A stretch of DNA of 20,567 nt, taken from assembly GCA_036939975.1 (NCBI GenBank), contig JALLPB010001210.1:1-20567 (forward strand), read 5' to 3'. Positions 18,185 through 20,567 of this stretch are shown here, piece by piece. The stretch is from Cyclostephanos tholiformis. Taxonomy: Eukaryota > Bacillariophyta > Thalassiosirophyceae > Thalassiosirales > Thalassiosiraceae. The first letter of the stretch is position 1. Every line of letters starts with the position of its first letter. The position numbers and the translations under genes are program-made. Below the pieces are notes generated by a model. That model worked only from the letters and a program-made list of their open reading frames with translations, did not search any database and was not told where the DNA came from.

Positions 18185-18828
18185 CAATAGCGAATACATC
18201 AGGTCTTACGCTAAATCGTTGATAATTGATATCCCTCATTTTAACAATCATAATTTGTCTGCACGAGGGTTGGAGGGGGGGTAAAAGGTGAAAGGAACCC
18301 GGATGAGCTGGTTGAAGCTGGTCACTTCCCTTTTCACTGTTCAGGTGAAATGAATTTCTCTCGTTGCTCTTGCCCAAAGCATTTATACCCCAAAGTATTC
18401 CATCGAATAAGCTTTTCGTGTAGCATATCGTAGAGGAGAACAGTTGCACACCGACATAGTTGGCATGTATTTGCCAGTTTATAACACTGTAATGTACAGT
18501 GGATAATCAACTTCATTTGCCCCTGTGAATATTGTCCTTTCAACATTATCTACCATACGATATCGTACGGATGGTAAATACAATACCAATATGGCGGGAC
18601 CGTTCAACAACAAAAAATGCGAGAAAGAGACTTTTTCTTGTGAGTCCACGCACAAGAAGACACAAGCGCAGGTCGGTTGTGCTTGCAATTGCCATACGAT
18701 ACAATACCCAAGAAAAAATTTAATCCATCATCTTGTCAACGGCCGTAGATGATGTGATGTTATAATATTGATCAAACCTATTGTACTCGTCCCATCATTC
18801 ACAGCGCTGAGGGGAGGCAACAGAAACA
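18185..18828. other. No gene seen; contains a small palindrome
   Basis: No frame here has protein character. TACCAT...ATGGTA (18551-18576) encloses the perfect palindrome ACGATATCGT. A related CCATACGATA lies near 18692-18701. These could be sites for the small gene downstream, but that is a guess. Confidence 0.4.
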
Positions 18829-19146
18829 ATGGCGTCCAACCCTATATTTTCGTTGCTTTGGCTTACTCTCTTGTTGGTTCTTGCGTGGCCTATTGCGATT
18901 ATCTGCGCTCTACTATGGGCGATCTTCATGGTAAGTCTGGATTAATGACTCGAAAAAGACAGATTGTCGTGGTTTCTGTTCATCGCCGTAATAATACTCT
19001 GTCTTCTATCCCCAAAGCCATTCGAGGCTTGCTGTGCATGTACCCGGAGCATCAACCAGACGCTGGAGGATTTCGTTAAGTGGCCGATTGAATGCGGCAA
19101 CGCGATTGCGAGATGCAGCTCAGCTTGTCCTTCCCCCACGAATTAG
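18829..19146 (+). CDS. Small spliced membrane protein with Cys-rich tail (76 aa)
   Basis: Unrecognised function. Exon 1 (18829-18930) codes MASNPIFSLLWLTLLLVLAW and continues to ALLWAIFM: one long hydrophobic segment (about 7-34) acting as signal anchor or membrane span, interrupted by a WP. Exon 2 (19018-19146) codes PFEACCACTR... and ends CSSACPSPTN, with six cysteines. The 87-bp intron starts GTAAGT and ends CCCCAAAG, in phase 0. Without splicing, the frame stops five codons after exon 1 (GTA AGT CTG GAT TAA). The W-P ... W-P-I-x-C-G pattern in both halves looks conserved-protein-like. Alternative: two unrelated short frames. No upstream partner gene in the same direction suggests a function. 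Confidence 0.6.
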
Positions 19147-19418
19147 ATGCGCACATTATTCTAGGTTCAACACAAGTTGTGAAAGTGCAGACGTGCAAAG
19201 ATGCGGTAAAAGCTGAAAGTTGTAGATAATAACCGATTGCTAAACTTATTCCACTTGATTTTACATTGATCAATGATAAAGTGCAATATCGACGAGTGCT
19301 GGAATATTTATTTTTGATTGCTGTGTTCATCTCTCATCATCACACTTCTCTCAAACACCGTGCTAAATTGTCGTCATCTTTGTCGTTTACGGGTACATCA
19401 GCGAGCAACACAATTTGT
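19147..19418. other. Spacer between the small membrane protein and the LOV-like gene
   Basis: About 270 bases between convergent genes with no coding signal. It should contain both 3' ends. Confidence 0.5.
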
Positions 19419-20420
19419 TCACGACATGAACGGCAATTCCAATCTCCCTCCGAGACTGAAATTTCCGGAAATGGCTTCATCTGTCACCTCACGTAACACT
19501 CCAACAAAATTGATAGTTTTCCCCATCTCATCAATGACTTTCCCCACTCGGATATGATTTTTGAATTTCCTACCATCCTTGGCGTAGTTGGTCAAAATTA
19601 CATCGGCCTCTTCCCCCGACAACAGCTTCGATAGCATTGTGGAGGCGAGGCCCACATCGGTCTCTGGACCTTGAAGAAGTCGACCGAGTGAACGTCCCTT
19701 ACATTCCTCGCGAGTGTAACCGCATAGCCCCTCCCATGCTTTGTTTACTGCAACGATGCGGTATGGACTTTTCGTGTCGGTGACAACGATTGGCCTTACA
19801 TCTTCATCGAGCTTGCACGATATAATTTGACTAGATAATTTAGGAAGCGGTTGAGCACAAGAATCAGCGCTGATCTCGCCATCACATTCTATCAAGGGGG
19901 GGAGATTTCTCTCGATTGTTTGTTTAGTCAATGTGGTCAATGTTGTGTCCAAGAATTGCAGGTTCAATTTTGGAGGTGGACTATCCCGAAGCCTTCGATC
20001 ATCGTATTCAGAGGGAAAGAGCAGTGCATCGATAGAGTTTCGCAATTGCTTTTTCATCCGGTCGTCGATGATAGGGAAGGTGTTGTCCGATTCAATGTCG
20101 CTCTTGAGACTGTTTCCGGCGAAGGAGAGAGAGTACACCATTTGCTATAAATTATGAATTGAGTCGATAGTAGGGTGACTCGCAAGATTAGAATATGCAC
20201 TGCATTTGAAACGTAACGAGGTAGGTCATAATCGAACAGCATGTGGATGTCTCACCTCACGAAACGACCTGTCCCTCTGGAACTGCGCAAGGAAATCCTC
20301 CCGAGAATCTCGATTCCCCGATGCACGATAGGACAGGTTACAATTCAGATGTGGGGCGAGAGTGCGGCAAAGCGTCGCACGACAGGTTGGAAGCATCAAA
20401 GATTTTACACAGGCGATCAT
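19419..20420 (-). CDS. LOV-like PAS-domain protein lacking the photoactive cysteine
   Basis: The PAS/LOV domain lies at the C-terminus (about 168-278 of 296 residues) and reads very close to a LOV core: AVNKAWEGLCGYTREECKGR, then LLQGPETD, LTNYAKDGRKFKNH and INFVGVLREVTD. In true LOV photoreceptors the loop is NCRFLQ; here it is LGRLLQ, so the flavin-adduct Cys is Gly, and the Gln of the last strand (FxGVQ) is Leu. It is therefore unlikely to do classical LOV photochemistry. The main exon, complement(19419-20144), is firm. A 5' exon, complement(20256-20420), joined over a 111-bp GT-AG intron in phase 0, adds ...FLAQFQRDRSFRE and is tentative. If it is wrong, ATG 20141 starts a 240-residue protein. 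No effector domain is seen; a signalling or transcription partner is possible. Confidence 0.8.
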
Positions 20421-20567
20421 GCTTTATGTTTGGAGAATGATAGAGAGCGGAGAAAAAATAATGATATTCGCAGGTGAAAATCGGTCTCACAGAAAAAAAC
20501 AAAAAAAAATTAGGGAAAATTGTTCAAATACCTCACTTAATTCAATCTGTCATTCGTGGCAGTCCCG
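20421..20567. other. Upstream flank of the LOV-like gene
   Basis: The last 147 bases are A/T-rich with A runs (about 20490-20515). Probably 5' flank of the minus-strand gene; no other feature is seen. Confidence 0.35.

Noticed and set aside
18159..18449. Minus-strand frame overlapping the last ferredoxin exon
   Set aside because: Overlaps a confident exon and shows no protein signature.
18768..19079. 103-codon frame overlapping the small membrane protein
   Set aside because: Other frame of the same region, without conserved features; the hydrophobic anchor and the splice-consistent Cys-rich tail lie in the neighbouring frame.
18964..19146. Unspliced 60-codon frame beginning at a TTG
   Set aside because: Its first part lies in the proposed intron (GTAAGT...CCAAAG) and it has no ATG; splicing to the upstream ATG exon explains it better.

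Overview
The window looks like a gene-dense nuclear contig of a diatom or a related unicellular stramenopile. The reasons are short GT-AG introns (68-222 bp), mostly short intergenic gaps, a LOV-like PAS protein, a fused purine-synthesis enzyme, and a CobW-family metallochaperone with Cys/His repeats. No marker names the species; the lineage is an inference from gene content and architecture. There is no rRNA, tRNA or CRISPR array that I can support.

Layout. The left fifth (1-5041) is mobile or decayed DNA. A complete 3,021-bp hAT-type DNA transposon (521-3541) has near-perfect terminal inverted repeats and an exact 8-bp target duplication, but its transposase is broken by several stops and frameshifts. 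It also carries a one-base N flanked by an exact 67-bp duplication, which is probably an assembly artefact. To its right lie remnants of an unrecognised acidic reading frame (3558-4350) and a second weak acidic frame (4621-5070).

The rest is ordered host genes, nearly all in head-to-head or tail-to-tail pairs: ATIC/purH (-) with a CobW/COG0523 GTPase (+); a four-CBS-domain protein (-) with cytosolic-type GAPDH (+); a foldback/MITE-like element (13468-14177); a double-domain REEP/HVA22-like membrane protein (+); a mitochondrial carrier (-) with an adrenodoxin-type mitochondrial [2Fe-2S] ferredoxin (+); a tiny spliced membrane protein (+); and a LOV-like PAS protein (-). Most are spliced. Exon borders are given from reading-frame continuity, GT-AG sites and conserved family motifs; none is confirmed by transcripts.

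How the genes work together. This is a housekeeping neighbourhood rather than one pathway: de novo purine synthesis, metal handling, adenylate-type sensing by CBS domains, glycolysis, ER membrane shaping, mitochondrial transport and Fe-S electron transfer. The shared upstream regions of the three divergent pairs are the likeliest points of co-regulation. The most unusual items are the Cys/His repeat array in the CobW protein, the 710-bp foldback element, the 39-nt poly-C just upstream of the ATIC start, the LOV-like domain lacking its photoactive cysteine, and the 76-residue spliced membrane protein.
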